NCBI GenBank assembly: GCA_964398785.1
Contig: CAYNNQ010000014.1
Span: 1 to 56,230 of the forward strand
Origin: CAYNNQ01 sp964398785
GTDB taxonomy: Bacteria > Desulfobacterota > Desulfovibrionia > Desulfovibrionales > Desulfonatronovibrionaceae
Reading direction: 5' to 3'
Length of the DNA stretch: 56,230 nt
The notes under the pieces are model-generated. The model searched no databases. It was given only the letters and a program-made list of their open reading frames with translations, and was not told the origin of the DNA. The position numbers and the translations under genes are program-made. Numbering within the stretch: the first letter of the stretch is position 1; each line of letters begins with the position of its first letter. This document shows positions 9,233 through 18,133 of this stretch, piece after piece.

Positions 9233-9339
9233 CCATATGTTATGCCGGAAACCTTTTTTGATTGTATAAAGACGTGGTCTTCACCACGGATTAAAATTGC
9301 CACATCCCAAATGGCGTCAAGCCGAACAAGGAGGTCCCC

Positions 9340-9861
9340 ATGCGCCTGCAAAATCAAAAATGTGCTGTTTTGGTGGAAAACATATTCAACGACTACGAAT
9401 TCATTTACCCCTATTACCGTTTGCTGGAAGAAGGGGCATATGTAGAAGTAGTTGGTCCGGAAAAAGGGAAAAAGTACACCGGAAAATACGGCACTCCGGC
9501 CACTTCCACCATTTCTCCAGGGGAAATCGATGTAGATCGGTTTTCCGCCCTGCTCATTCCCGGCGGATATGCTCCGGACCATATGCGGCGTTCTAAGGAA
9601 ATGATTGAATTGGTTCGTGCCTTCTCCGAAAAAAGCAAGGTAATAGGGGCCATCTGCCATGCTGGATGGATGCTTGCTTCGGCGAATGTCTTGAAAGGAA
9701 AAACAGTAACCTCCTTTTTTGCAATCCGCGATGACATGAAAAATGCCGGAGCGAATTGGGTGGATCAAGAAGTATGCGTGGATGGAGAACTCATAACCAG
9801 CCGCACTCCTGACGATCTCCCCACGTTCATGCGCAAGATCATAGAAACGAGTACCCAATAG
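9340..9861 (+). CDS. DJ-1/PfpI family protein
   Basis: A 173-residue DJ-1/PfpI superfamily protein of usual length. The nucleophile elbow AICHAGWML carries the conserved Cys-His. LLIPGGYAPDHMRR supplies the upstream glycine-rich loop, and the C-terminal TSRTPDDLPTFMRKI is typical of the PfpI/YhbO branch. Such proteins are stress-linked; reported activities (protease, glyoxalase, deglycase) are debated and cannot be chosen here. It is cytoplasmic. AAGGAGG lies at ideal distance from the ATG. Confidence 0.88.
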   Translation: MRLQNQKCAVLVENIFNDYEFIYPYYRLLEEGAYVEVVGPEKGKKYTGKYGTPATSTISPGEIDVDRFSALLIPGGYAPDHMRRSKEMIELVRAFSEKSKVIGAICHAGWMLASANVLKGKTVTSFFAIRDDMKNAGANWVDQEVCVDGELITSRTPDDLPTFMRKIIETSTQ

Positions 9862-9923
9862 TCTCGGCAAGGCCCTTTTGAACTCTGCCAATCATCATTT
9901 ATCTTTCCTCAAAGGACGGACAT

Positions 9924-10265
9924 ATGGGTTTAATAAACATGGATTATTTACAGACCTTATTTGACAATGACCAAAGCATCATAGACGAAGTTACGGAAAA
10001 AATAGTAACCACATTGCCTGAACAAATAGAACAGCTGTCCTCATCTCTTGGCAGGGAGGATCTATCCGACTCTTCTCGTCTATTTCATGCCGTAAAAAGC
10101 TCGATGAAAATGCTTGGAGTGGATAAAGCAAGCGAGATCGCCTTTGCCGGGGAGTGCGCCGCCTCGGACCAGGATATTCTTACGAGTAAAGACAAGTTCC
10201 AGGAATTGCAGGAAATAATATCCCAGGTCATTGAGGAACTAAACGATATCCGGGACAATACCTGA
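9924..10265 (+). CDS. Stand-alone histidine phosphotransfer (HPt) domain protein
   Basis: A 113-residue, all-alpha, acidic protein. FHAVKSSMKMLGVDKASEIA fits the HPt signature, with the phosphorylatable His followed three residues later by Lys and then a small residue. The flanking helices fit a four-helix HPt bundle. It would relay phosphate between a hybrid kinase and a response regulator. The hybrid kinase at 1117-4074 already carries its own HPt, so this one probably serves another kinase. AAGGACGG precedes the ATG. Confidence 0.72.
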   Translation: MGLINMDYLQTLFDNDQSIIDEVTEKIVTTLPEQIEQLSSSLGREDLSDSSRLFHAVKSSMKMLGVDKASEIAFAGECAASDQDILTSKDKFQELQEIISQVIEELNDIRDNT

Positions 10266-10288
10266 AACACAGCGCATCTGCATAGGGA

Positions 10289-10443
10289 CAACCGCAAAAA
10301 GTCCCAGTCCGGAGTTAAATGTACAGGTTAAATCCTACAACCCTCTGATTTTACTTAAAACTTAACATTTAACAACTTAAAACTGCCTGCAAAAATATAT
10401 TTTTTGCAGGCGCATCTGCATAGAGGCAACCGCAAAAAGTCGA
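10289..10443 (+). repeat. Family A repeat plus adjoining truncated copy
   Basis: A full copy runs from aaccgcaaaaagtccc to the terminal hairpin ending ttttttgcaggcgc at about 10412. Immediately afterwards the first 16 or so bases of another copy (aaccgcaaaaagtcg) reappear and stop three bases before the ATG of the permease gene. Confidence 0.7.
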
Positions 10444-10446
10444 ATT

Positions 10447-11013
10447 ATGCATAAAACACTTTTTTTCATGACCCTGGCTGTACTGGGGCTAAGCGGTGGC
10501 GCACTGGCCCGCGGAGGCTGGCCCACTCTACTGGAAGGCCTATGGATAAGCGGAGAGACCTTTTTAAAGATAATCCCTTTGCTTATCGCCGCTTTTACCC
10601 TGGCGGGGTTGATCTCCGAAATGCTCTCCGAGCAATCGGTTAACAAATGGCTGGGAGGTGCCTCCGGATTCAAAGGCATAGTTCTGGCCTGCATTGCCGG
10701 GGCAATAGTCCCGGGCGGGCCGTATATATTTTACCCCCTGGCAGCGACCTTTCTCCTCTCCGGAGCCCGTCTGGGTACGGTTATAGCCTTTCTCACCGCC
10801 AAAAACCTGTGGACGCTTTCCCGCCTCCCCATGGAATTCGCGCTAATGGATACTAAAATCGTGGTTATCCGCTATGTAGTAACTTTTATATTTCCTGTCC
10901 TGTTGGGATTATTAGCCAACTTTCTCTTTTCCGGCTATACTCAAGGACTCAAGGAGAGCATTCCCCAAATCCAGGATTCTTCCCCCTCGGACAAGGAGAA
11001 CAACCAATGCTGA
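10447..11013 (+). CDS. Half-size permease, ArsP/DUF318-like, first half
   Basis: A 188-residue membrane protein with about five hydrophobic segments, corresponding to one repeat of the ArsP_1/DUF318 permease family. The conserved LLIAAFTLAGLISEML, VNKWLGGASGFKGI and AIVPGGPYIFYPLA stretches recur in the next gene (LLLLAFLLAGLIQ, SWMGAQSGFRGV, LLAGGPYVAFPVI). The full-length family is built from two such repeats, so this gene and the next probably form a heteromeric two-subunit exporter. Substrate unknown: known family members export organoarsenicals, while others are unassigned. The start lies directly behind a truncated family A repeat with no clear SD. It overlaps the next gene by seven bases. 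Confidence 0.75.
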   Translation: MHKTLFFMTLAVLGLSGGALARGGWPTLLEGLWISGETFLKIIPLLIAAFTLAGLISEMLSEQSVNKWLGGASGFKGIVLACIAGAIVPGGPYIFYPLAATFLLSGARLGTVIAFLTAKNLWTLSRLPMEFALMDTKIVVIRYVVTFIFPVLLGLLANFLFSGYTQGLKESIPQIQDSSPSDKENNQC

Positions 11014-11492
11014 TAGCCTTTCTCATCCTTTTTATCATGGCCGTGACCCTGTATATTATAGCCTATCGACGTCACGACGGCACTCATTCCCGGGGACTGA
11101 AAAAGGGATGTAAAATGTTTGTCCGGCTTATCCCGCTACTTTTGCTGGCCTTTCTCCTGGCCGGCCTAATCCAGGTGGCCATTCCCCCGGAGGTTATCCG
11201 CTCCTGGATGGGGGCACAATCCGGATTCCGGGGCGTATGCGTAGGGAGTATCGCGGGTGCTCTTCTGGCGGGAGGTCCTTACGTAGCTTTTCCGGTAATA
11301 TCGGCAATATACCAGTCCGGTGCCGGCATTGGTGCGACTGTTTCCCTGATAACCGGATGGGCGGTGATTGGGCTGGGGCAAATCCCATTTGAGGCAACCA
11401 TTATGGGGCCCCGTTTTATGCTGGTCCGCATAGCAACGGTCTTTATTACTCCATTTGCGGCCGGGCTAATAACCCAATATTTTTTTACTTGA
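11007..11492 (+). CDS. Half-size permease, ArsP/DUF318-like, second half
   Basis: A 161-residue membrane protein with about four to five hydrophobic segments, paralogous to the preceding gene (see the shared GGPY motif). Its ATG overlaps the upstream TGA (ATGCTGA), typical of translationally coupled subunits in fixed ratio. The frames differ, and each half has its own start and stop, so this is a natural split rather than one frameshifted gene as far as the sequence shows. A strong terminator hairpin follows directly after the stop. Confidence 0.75.
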   Translation: MLIAFLILFIMAVTLYIIAYRRHDGTHSRGLKKGCKMFVRLIPLLLLAFLLAGLIQVAIPPEVIRSWMGAQSGFRGVCVGSIAGALLAGGPYVAFPVISAIYQSGAGIGATVSLITGWAVIGLGQIPFEATIMGPRFMLVRIATVFITPFAAGLITQYFFT

Positions 11493-11537
11493 TCCCTATC
11501 CGCAAAAGACCAGCCCCGCGGATAGGGATCGGTTTTT
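11491..11537 (+). terminator. Rho-independent terminator after the split permease
   Basis: A perfect 13-bp stem (gatccctatccgc / gcggatagggatc) with a 14-base loop, followed by ggttttt. It ends the permease operon and lies between convergent genes. The minus direction lacks a T-run. Confidence 0.85.
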
Positions 11538-11543
11538 AACAAA

Positions 11544-12839
11544 CTAGGGAACCAGTATTTCCACGACCACTCTTCTGTTTTTTCTCCTGCCCTCGGCAGT
11601 ATCGTTATCCGCCACCGGGTTCTCTTCCCCCATTCCCACAGTGCTTATCCGCTTAGCGGCTATGCCCTGGCTCTTCAGATAATCCTTTACTGACTGTGCT
11701 CTTTTCTCGGACAATTTGTGGTTATACGAAGCAGGGCCAGTGTTATCTGTATACCCCTCAACCATAGCCATGTAGCGGGGATTTTCAGACAGCAGGTCCG
11801 CCACCTTATCTATATACTTTTTATACTTGGGATTAATTACCGCTTTATCCACAGCAAACAGTACTTCGCCCTCCGCCGCGGAAATAACAACGTCCTCGGG
11901 TTTTTTGCATCCCTTTGCATCCACTTCAACACCGGCCGAAGTGCCCGGACAATCGTCTTTATAATTGGCGACTCCATCTCCGTCATCATCCAGGGCACAG
12001 CCCTCGGCATCCACCCGCACTCCGGACGGAGTTCCGGGACAATCGTCTTTATAATTGGCGACTCCATCTCCGTCATCGTCCAAGGGGCAACCTCGGGCAT
12101 CAACTTGAATTCCGGAACTGGTTCCGGGACAGCGGTCATTTTCATCATAGACCCCGTCTCCGTCCGAATCCGGTGCATAAGTAAAAAATATCTCCCGGAC
12201 CAGGGAAGACATGGCTGACTCGTCAGTCAAGGAAGAAGCCCGGACTAGGCGGGAACAGGAATTGACTTCGGCAATTGCCTTGAGCCTTTTTTCCCAATGC
12301 GCCCTGTCCGCCAAGCTCACCGTGTAAAAGCAAAAGGTGTCCGGATAGGCGGTATCCATGCTTCTGGCCACCTTAACCGGACTTTCCCCTACATTAGACC
12401 CCCCGTCAGAGAAAATGATTACCGCGGTTTTCTTTTTCCCCGCGGCTATTTTTTCGTCCAACTTTTTCATATCCCGGCCGAGAGGGGTGGGATTTCCGAA
12501 CCAGCGGGAGATGTTGCCCGGAAGGGTGGCGATCTTTCTGCTCATGGCGCTCCGATCATAAAAAGACAGAGGATGGATTTTGTTTAACGGGCCCAGAGTA
12601 TACAGACTCCCCTTATAATCCAATTCCGGAATCTTCGAGTTCATACTTTGAATAAGATCCCGGGCCAAGGCCGCCTTTTTCGTGCCCGTCTCCCCATATT
12701 TCTCTCCCATGGAGCCCGAAGCGTCCATCAGGATATAAAATTGATCCACCTTGGGAATCTTTTTCTGCGCCCCGGAAACGGCCGCAAAGAGAAAAACTAG
12801 CAAAAAAACGGCCGCAAACGTTAAAAATTTCCTGTACAT
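11544..12839 (-). CDS. VWA / thrombospondin-type-3 / OmpA-family envelope protein
   Basis: A 431-residue exported protein. A signal peptide covers about residues 1-23 (hydrophobic core AAVFLLVFLFAAVSG). A von Willebrand A domain follows (about 30-220) with MIDAS motif MDASGSMG. Three thrombospondin-type-3 calcium-binding repeats of the DDDGDGV...DDCPGT kind come next (about 222-310). The C-terminal OmpA peptidoglycan-binding domain is at about 320-431 (VEGYTDNTGPASYN, LSEKRAQSVKDYL, RRKNRRVVVE). It probably sits in the periplasm or outer membrane, anchored to peptidoglycan, with the VWA domain binding a partner through a metal. Partner unknown. AAGGAGA precedes the ATG. Confidence 0.87.
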   Translation of the reverse strand: MYRKFLTFAAVFLLVFLFAAVSGAQKKIPKVDQFYILMDASGSMGEKYGETGTKKAALARDLIQSMNSKIPELDYKGSLYTLGPLNKIHPLSFYDRSAMSRKIATLPGNISRWFGNPTPLGRDMKKLDEKIAAGKKKTAVIIFSDGGSNVGESPVKVARSMDTAYPDTFCFYTVSLADRAHWEKRLKAIAEVNSCSRLVRASSLTDESAMSSLVREIFFTYAPDSDGDGVYDENDRCPGTSSGIQVDARGCPLDDDGDGVANYKDDCPGTPSGVRVDAEGCALDDDGDGVANYKDDCPGTSAGVEVDAKGCKKPEDVVISAAEGEVLFAVDKAVINPKYKKYIDKVADLLSENPRYMAMVEGYTDNTGPASYNHKLSEKRAQSVKDYLKSQGIAAKRISTVGMGEENPVADNDTAEGRRKNRRVVVEILVP

Positions 12840-12915
12840 AACCTTCTCCTTTATTTATTTGCCAAAGGTTCTGAACGTGACAGCCGAACATACATCGGCA
12901 CCACGTCATTACTTA

Positions 12916-12965
12916 ACCCGGAAATTTTTGAATTTCCGGATAAGAACTAACAAGAGGCCCGCGCG
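12916..12965 (+). repeat. Composite fragment of family C and family B repeats
   Basis: The right end of a family C element (cccggaaatttttgaatttccggataagaac, in two blocks) is followed directly by aacaagaggcccgcgcgtt, which matches an inner arm of family B (aacgagaggcccgcgcgttt). It looks like repeat debris from successive insertions and deletions. Confidence 0.5.
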
Positions 12966-14282
12966 TTAACCTCGATCCGTGATCTTATTCAGCATGATTT
13001 CCAGAATCAGCCTGTCCGTTTCCACCATTCCCCGGGAACTCAATCGCCCGATATTGGCCACAGTCTGTATGGGATGGAATCCTATAATACCTTCCGTGCC
13101 CTGAACGCTCACTCCACGCAGTGCGAAAAGAGCGGCTGTAACTGCATTACCCGAGGCTGTAGCCAGTTTGAGGGCACAGCTGTTTTTGGCCCCGTCGCAG
13201 ATTACCCCGGCCAAATCCTCAATAATATTATTTATCGCCGCCCCTATCTGATCCCTGTTACATCCAAGCATACAGGCTACTCCCGCCGCCGCGCCCGCAC
13301 CGGAAGCAACGGAACAGGCGCATATGGCCGAGAGTCTACCGGTATAGCTCTTCACGCAGGCGGTAATTACATGACTCAGGGCTACCGCCCGACATAGCTC
13401 TTCGCGGGCAGCCCCGGTCTTTTCCGCGACAATTTTGAGGGGTATTATTGCTGTGAGGCCGTGATTGCCACTGCCGGCAGAACTCATGGCCGGAAGAGAC
13501 ACTCCGGCCATGCGGGCATCTGCAGCTGCAGAGGTATATACACGGCTTTCATGGACCATATCGCTGTTAAGCCAATCATTTTCCAAATCACGCAAAGTAC
13601 GGCCCACCTGATGACCACACTCATTTTCCAGACCAAAATTTGCAAGACGCATATTCATGTCTATGCCCTGTTCAATAAAACGCATATCCTCCTTATCCAA
13701 ATCCTGAACAAGCTCCAGGGCTCTGGACAGGGTCAGGGAACGCAGCTCCTTTTCCAGCTTATCCACGGTTAGTACCGTCCCCTTTTTTTCTGGACTTTCC
13801 CCAAAAGGGTTCTCCACGGCGGTATCATTGTAAAACAGCCCGGTGATATTGTCGTGTTGGGATTGGATTACCGAAACAAAAGTCTCCCCGGCGGAATAGA
13901 AAAGCGTTTTTATATATATGCCCTGTCTGTCTCTATCCACATCCACCTTGACGCTGCCTGCCCGCACCCATTCCCGGGCTCTTTGCACATCAGACTCCTG
14001 TAATCCGGCCAAAACCTGCATTTTTTTCTCTGCCCGGCCAGAAATGCACCCCATGGCCGAGGCCAGTTCCAGTCCGCTGTGCCCATCCGTTCCCGGGATA
14101 TTAACTGCCATACCGTTTTTAAAGACATTGGGGCTAAGTGTTGTCCGTATGGCATCTACAGAATTGCCTTCCGGAAGGATAGAAGTCGCAGCAGCGGCTC
14201 CAAGGGCTACAGCGGTAGGCTCCGTGCATCCAAGGGCAGGAGACACCTCCAGCGCGAGAATATCTTTCAGCCTAAAGCGCAT
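12966..14282 (-). CDS. L-cysteine desulfidase family protein (CyuA/YhaM, UPF0597-like)
   Basis: A 438-residue protein of the L-cysteine desulfidase / serine dehydratase-alpha-like family. The N-terminal VSPALGCTEPTAVALGAAA is the family hallmark, with a Cys proposed as a [4Fe-4S] ligand. Further conserved Cys-rich and Gly-rich parts are SAGSGNHGLTAIIPL, ASGAGAAAGVACMLG and GVICDGAKNSCALKLA. Members degrade L-cysteine to pyruvate, sulfide and ammonia, or act on related substrates. The ATG at 14282 follows AAGGAG, so I use it rather than an in-frame upstream start 24 codons earlier. It is divergent from yedF, a sulfur-transfer gene, and a sulfur-metabolism link is possible. Confidence 0.85.
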   Translation of the reverse strand: MRFRLKDILALEVSPALGCTEPTAVALGAAAATSILPEGNSVDAIRTTLSPNVFKNGMAVNIPGTDGHSGLELASAMGCISGRAEKKMQVLAGLQESDVQRAREWVRAGSVKVDVDRDRQGIYIKTLFYSAGETFVSVIQSQHDNITGLFYNDTAVENPFGESPEKKGTVLTVDKLEKELRSLTLSRALELVQDLDKEDMRFIEQGIDMNMRLANFGLENECGHQVGRTLRDLENDWLNSDMVHESRVYTSAAADARMAGVSLPAMSSAGSGNHGLTAIIPLKIVAEKTGAAREELCRAVALSHVITACVKSYTGRLSAICACSVASGAGAAAGVACMLGCNRDQIGAAINNIIEDLAGVICDGAKNSCALKLATASGNAVTAALFALRGVSVQGTEGIIGFHPIQTVANIGRLSSRGMVETDRLILEIMLNKITDRG

Positions 14283-14408
14283 TCCAACTCCTTTTGTCCA
14301 TTTTTGATTTCCAAGATTATCCATATTTTTTTTCGTCGGGAGAAATATCTGCAAACGAGCGAATAATATGTCTTATACACCCTCATGGCAAGCAAGGAAA
14401 AATTGATG

Positions 14409-14434
14409 GGCCTACAAAAACAAATTTTGGCAGG
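14409..14434 (+). repeat. Family A terminal hairpin remnant
   Basis: Only the hairpin end of family A remains (gcctacaaaaacaaattttggcaggc). It lies in the 276-base gap between cyuA-like and yedF, which otherwise shows no gene. Confidence 0.5.
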
Positions 14435-14558
14435 CGGATCATACAAACTATTGATTTATTCTATAAGCAAAGCGCCTGCTTATTGGCTTTCTCGATTTGT
14501 ATAATCGTCCTCTCTAAAATATAATCCTAAAAAAATTTGGAAATCAAAAGGAGCTCAT

Positions 14559-15185
14559 ATGCAAGAAAAATTTCTGGAGTGCCAGGGCCTGTCCTGCCCA
14601 CAGCCCGTACTCAAGTGTAAGGAAGCCGTGGACTCCGGTGCAGGAAGACTGCGCATAGTTGTAGACAATGAACCGGCCAAGGAAAATGTCTGTCGTTTTT
14701 TGGGCACTAAAAATTTCGAGATCCTGGGAGTCAATGCGGAAAATGGAGAGTGGACAATACTCGCCCAACCCGGAGATAACACAGATTCCTCCCCGGACTC
14801 TTTTTCCAGGGAACGGGATGAAAAGCCCAAATCCTCCCCAACCCCGGAAGGAAAGACCCTGGTGTTCATCACCCAGGATAAGATAGGACACGGAGACGAT
14901 GAACTGGGCACGAAGCTCATGCACAACTTTCTGGCCACTCTTCCGGAAATGGGTGAAGAACTGTGGCGGGTAATTTTGCTTAACGGCGGCGTACGGCTGG
15001 CAATTGAGGACAATCCGGCCCTGAAGTCTCTCCAGGCCCTTCTCCAAAACGGAGTGTCTATCCTTGTATGCGGCACTTGTCTGGATTTTTTTGATCTTTT
15101 GGAACACAAGGAAGTAGGGGAAACCACAAATATGCTCGATGTAGTCACCAGTCTGCAACTTGCGGACAAGGTTATTTCTGTTTAA
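14559..15185 (+). CDS. yedF: YedF-type sulfurtransferase-like protein (TusA + DsrE-like)
   Basis: A 208-residue two-domain protein. Residues 1-70 are a TusA/SirA fold with the CPxP motif (CQGLSCPQPVLKCKEAV). Residues about 98-208 are a DsrE/DsrF-like domain (TLVFITQDKIGHGDDELG, a Cys-rich VCGTCLDFF loop). This is the architecture of the sulfurtransferase-like selenium metabolism protein YedF, which co-occurs with selenium use; its exact reaction is unproven. That fits the probable selenoprotein at 21284. AAGGAG precedes the ATG. mqnA follows after ten bases. Confidence 0.88.
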   Translation: MQEKFLECQGLSCPQPVLKCKEAVDSGAGRLRIVVDNEPAKENVCRFLGTKNFEILGVNAENGEWTILAQPGDNTDSSPDSFSRERDEKPKSSPTPEGKTLVFITQDKIGHGDDELGTKLMHNFLATLPEMGEELWRVILLNGGVRLAIEDNPALKSLQALLQNGVSILVCGTCLDFFDLLEHKEVGETTNMLDVVTSLQLADKVISV

Positions 15186-15195
15186 GATGTAATAC

Positions 15196-16044
15196 ATGTA
15201 CGAGGATAATCTGCAAATCGGCCAGATCAACTACCTCAATATCTGGCCCATTTTTTACTTTTTAAGAAACACCCCGAATCTGCAAACGAAAGGCATGGAT
15301 TTTCTCGAAGGCCATCCTTCGGAACTGAACATGCTTCTCCGGCAGGGAAAAGTAGATCTGGCCCCGGCTTCCCTGTTTGAATATCTTGAAAATGCCGAAC
15401 TCTACCATCTACTTCCCAACAATGGAATAAGCGCTTCCCGTGAAGTACAAAGCGTTATTCTTTGCACCCCTGTACACGGAAAAGACCTTGAAAAACACAT
15501 CCGGAACAAGGGAAAGGTTTCCATCACTTCGGCCTCGGCTACCTCCGTGGCCCTGCTCAAGATATTGTGGAGATTCGCCTGGGATCTTCCCCTGCCCCAA
15601 TGGGTGCACAGCCCCCCGGGTAAAGGGGAAGAGACCGGTTTGCCTTTCCTGGAAATCGGTAATTTTGCTTTGGAGACCTATTTCAGTCCGCCAAAGGGAT
15701 ATGTGGTCTTTGATCTCGCCCGGGAATGGAAGAAATTCACCGGCCTGCCTTTTGTTTTTGCAGTATGGATAGCCCGGAGGGGCCTAAGTGAAGAAAAAAA
15801 TTATAAACTACGGCAACTTTACATGGAATTGGAAAGGATCAAATCCAATTTTCCGCATGAATTTGCCTCTATTGTAGACAAGCGTCCGCCGGGACAATTT
15901 ACCTCGGAGCAACTCCTTGAATACTGGCAAACCATGCACTTCAACCTTTTTCCGGAAAACCTGGCAGCAATGGCCATATTTGCACTCTACTGCTCTAAAC
16001 TGGGCCTTATAGAAGGGGCCCCGGTCCTCTCCTGGAAATCCTAG
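15196..16044 (+). CDS. mqnA: Chorismate dehydratase MqnA (futalosine menaquinone pathway)
   Basis: A 282-residue periplasmic-binding-protein-like fold enzyme of usual length. MqnA converts chorismate to 3-[(1-carboxyvinyl)oxy]benzoate, the first step of futalosine-dependent menaquinone synthesis. Recognisable family parts are IGQINYLNIWPIFYFL near the N-terminus, LAPASLFEYLEN, and SREVQSVIL...KVSITSASATSVALLKIL. It lies ten bases behind yedF with only a weak SD, suggesting translational coupling. It converges with ktrA. Menaquinone use fits an anaerobic respirer. Confidence 0.87.
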   Translation: MYEDNLQIGQINYLNIWPIFYFLRNTPNLQTKGMDFLEGHPSELNMLLRQGKVDLAPASLFEYLENAELYHLLPNNGISASREVQSVILCTPVHGKDLEKHIRNKGKVSITSASATSVALLKILWRFAWDLPLPQWVHSPPGKGEETGLPFLEIGNFALETYFSPPKGYVVFDLAREWKKFTGLPFVFAVWIARRGLSEEKNYKLRQLYMELERIKSNFPHEFASIVDKRPPGQFTSEQLLEYWQTMHFNLFPENLAAMAIFALYCSKLGLIEGAPVLSWKS

Positions 16045-16104
16045 GGCATGGGCCAAAAGAGAGATTTCTTCACCCCTTCCTCCCAACAGTCTTCAAAGAG
16101 GACT

Positions 16105-16758
16105 TTATGGATTCACTTTGTTGACATCCTCTTCATTGCCCACAACCGCCAGCACATCCCCTTTGTTCAGATTCTCCCCGGGCTGGGGAATAAAGCTGAA
16201 CTTCTCCGAGCCTTTTCTCTTTATCGCTACCACCTGTATCCTGCGTTTATTGGTCAAATCCAGGTCCCGCAAGGTTTTTCCAGCCCATTTTTCCACTGCC
16301 AACTCCCGGAGAATCACCCCTTCACCAAAAGGCAAATAGTCAATCAGGCCGGGGACAACAATCTTTCTAGCCAATTGAGCGGCAGCGAATCTCTCCGGAA
16401 AGATAATTTTATCCACGCCAATCTTGCGCAACACCTTTTCATGATCTTCGCTAATAGCCTTGCAAAGGATCGAACAGTCTCCCAGTTCCTTCAAATGTAG
16501 AGAAATCAGAATACTTGCCTCCATAGACTGGCCTACGCTGATAATAACCTCAGGCAAATCAGCCAGTCCGAGCTGAGAAAGGGCCGTTTTATCCATGGCA
16601 TCCGCTTCGAATGCCTGACTTACTATATCCCCTGCTCGACGCACATAGTTCGCTCTTTTGTCTATCCCCAGGACATGGTGCCCCATATTTACCAGGGATT
16701 GGGCCAGGTAGTAACCGAATTTGCCCAGACCAACGATACCTACTTCTTTTTTTTCCAT
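16105..16758 (-). CDS. ktrA: Ktr/Trk potassium uptake regulatory subunit (RCK protein KtrA)
   Basis: A 217-residue cytoplasmic gating subunit with one RCK_N nucleotide-binding domain (GIVGLGKFGYYLAQ; acidic end of strand 2 in GIDK) and one RCK_C domain (about 135-217). That is KtrA size, half of E. coli TrkA. It binds NAD(H)/ATP and controls the KtrB pore encoded directly upstream. The ATG at 16758 has GGAG seven bases upstream; an in-frame TTG six codons earlier overlaps the ktrB stop. The two genes are almost contiguous and follow uvrC on the same strand. Confidence 0.88.
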   Translation of the reverse strand: MEKKEVGIVGLGKFGYYLAQSLVNMGHHVLGIDKRANYVRRAGDIVSQAFEADAMDKTALSQLGLADLPEVIISVGQSMEASILISLHLKELGDCSILCKAISEDHEKVLRKIGVDKIIFPERFAAAQLARKIVVPGLIDYLPFGEGVILRELAVEKWAGKTLRDLDLTNKRRIQVVAIKRKGSEKFSFIPQPGENLNKGDVLAVVGNEEDVNKVNP

Positions 16759-16768
16759 CCCGAGCTCC

Positions 16769-18133
16769 CTATCCAACCAGAAGAGAATCTTCCGGCCAGG
16801 AAAATCTTTCTGTTTTCTGCCAATTATGAAGCACGCTCAATAAAAGGATAATCCCCAAACGACCGGTAAACATAAGAAAAATAATAACAATCTTGCTCGC
16901 ATTGCTTAACTCCGGGGTTATACCTGTGGAAAGCCCAACAGTAGCGAAGGCGGAGACGCTTTCAAAAAGTACCTCCAAAAACATCCCATGGGTTTCCGGA
17001 TGGGGCATTTTGCCAACCTCAATGAGCATGATAACGAATACAGCCACCAAAATAGTCACAACAGAAAAGACCAGAATGGTCATCACTTTATTCAAAGTTT
17101 TCCAATTCAGGGCAAAGTTGCCCAAAACAACCTGGCGTCTTCCCACCAGACTGGACCAAACAAAAGCAAACAAGGATCTGAAGGTGGTGGTCTTTATCCC
17201 CCCGGCGCAGGAAGCAGGCGAACCACCTATAAACATGAGTAAAATCAGTACAAGAAGAGAAGTATTGGTCATATAGCCGATTTCCACAGTATTAAATCCG
17301 GCTGTCCGCGAAGTCACGGACTGGAACAAAGCAACCAGTAAATGAGTGTCCAGCCCATTTTTCAGCTCCCCCATAGGTTCGGAAATAAGTAAAAAAACCC
17401 ACCCTGCTAGAATCAGGATGAGACTGGTGCTAAAAACCATACGGGAATGCCAGGAAAGTCTCTTCGCTTTATAAAACAATTTTTTCGTTTCAGCCCCACC
17501 CGGACGGTAAATCCCGCTTATTTCCATTAACACTCCAAACCCCAGTCCCCCCATAAAGATAAGCAACATAAAACACATGTTGATTCCCAAATTTTCCTGA
17601 AAGCGGATAAGGCTGTCCGGAAAAAGGGAAAAACCAGCGTTGCAAAAGGCGGAAACAGCATGAAATACTGCACAGAAAGGAGGGAACTCCTGAGGATAAA
17701 ACCAATACAGATATAAAGCGCCTAACAACTCGATTGTTAAAACGCTCAAGACCATTTTTTGCAGAAATTTGCCCAGCCGAAAACCGGATTTATGTATAAG
17801 TGACTGACCGATGGCCAAATTATCAGCTATAGAGATTTTTTTACGCCATATATAAAAGATAAAAGCTGCATAGGTCATTATGCCCAGTCCACCGAGCTGG
17901 ATCAAAATCAATATCACCATCTGGCCGAACCCGGAAAAAAAAGATCCGGTATCAACCACCACAAGACCGGTAACGCAAGTAGCGGAAGTTGCGGTGAACA
18001 AAGCGTCCACCCAGGAGAGCTCTCCCCCAGCCCAGGATATCTGCATACGCAAGAGGAAGGTACCCAAAACAATGGCCACGGCAAACAATAAAACCGGCAG
18101 GAAAAAGGGATTGAAAAGTTTTCGCTTATTCAT
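16769..18133 (-). CDS. ktrB: Potassium uptake membrane subunit KtrB/TrkH
   Basis: A 454-residue membrane protein of the Trk/Ktr superfamily built from four M1-P-M2 units. Selectivity-filter regions are SATCVTGLVVVDT, SAFCNAGFSLFPD, TSRTAGFNTVEIG and SAFATVGLSTGIT, each with the expected central Gly. It carries K+ (possibly Na+-coupled) across the inner membrane with KtrA. The ATG at 18133 overlaps the uvrC stop (tATGAATAA), so it is probably translated by coupling. An upstream in-frame start inside uvrC is rejected because the hydrophobic N-terminus begins here. Confidence 0.9.
   Translation of the reverse strand: MNKRKLFNPFFLPVLLFAVAIVLGTFLLRMQISWAGGELSWVDALFTATSATCVTGLVVVDTGSFFSGFGQMVILILIQLGGLGIMTYAAFIFYIWRKKISIADNLAIGQSLIHKSGFRLGKFLQKMVLSVLTIELLGALYLYWFYPQEFPPFCAVFHAVSAFCNAGFSLFPDSLIRFQENLGINMCFMLLIFMGGLGFGVLMEISGIYRPGGAETKKLFYKAKRLSWHSRMVFSTSLILILAGWVFLLISEPMGELKNGLDTHLLVALFQSVTSRTAGFNTVEIGYMTNTSLLVLILLMFIGGSPASCAGGIKTTTFRSLFAFVWSSLVGRRQVVLGNFALNWKTLNKVMTILVFSVVTILVAVFVIMLIEVGKMPHPETHGMFLEVLFESVSAFATVGLSTGITPELSNASKIVIIFLMFTGRLGIILLLSVLHNWQKTERFSWPEDSLLVG

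Noticed and set aside
9187..9891. A 234-codon minus-strand frame opposite the DJ-1 gene
   Set aside because: The plus-strand DJ-1/PfpI protein has the nucleophile elbow and an ideal SD; the minus frame runs into a repeat and has no motif.
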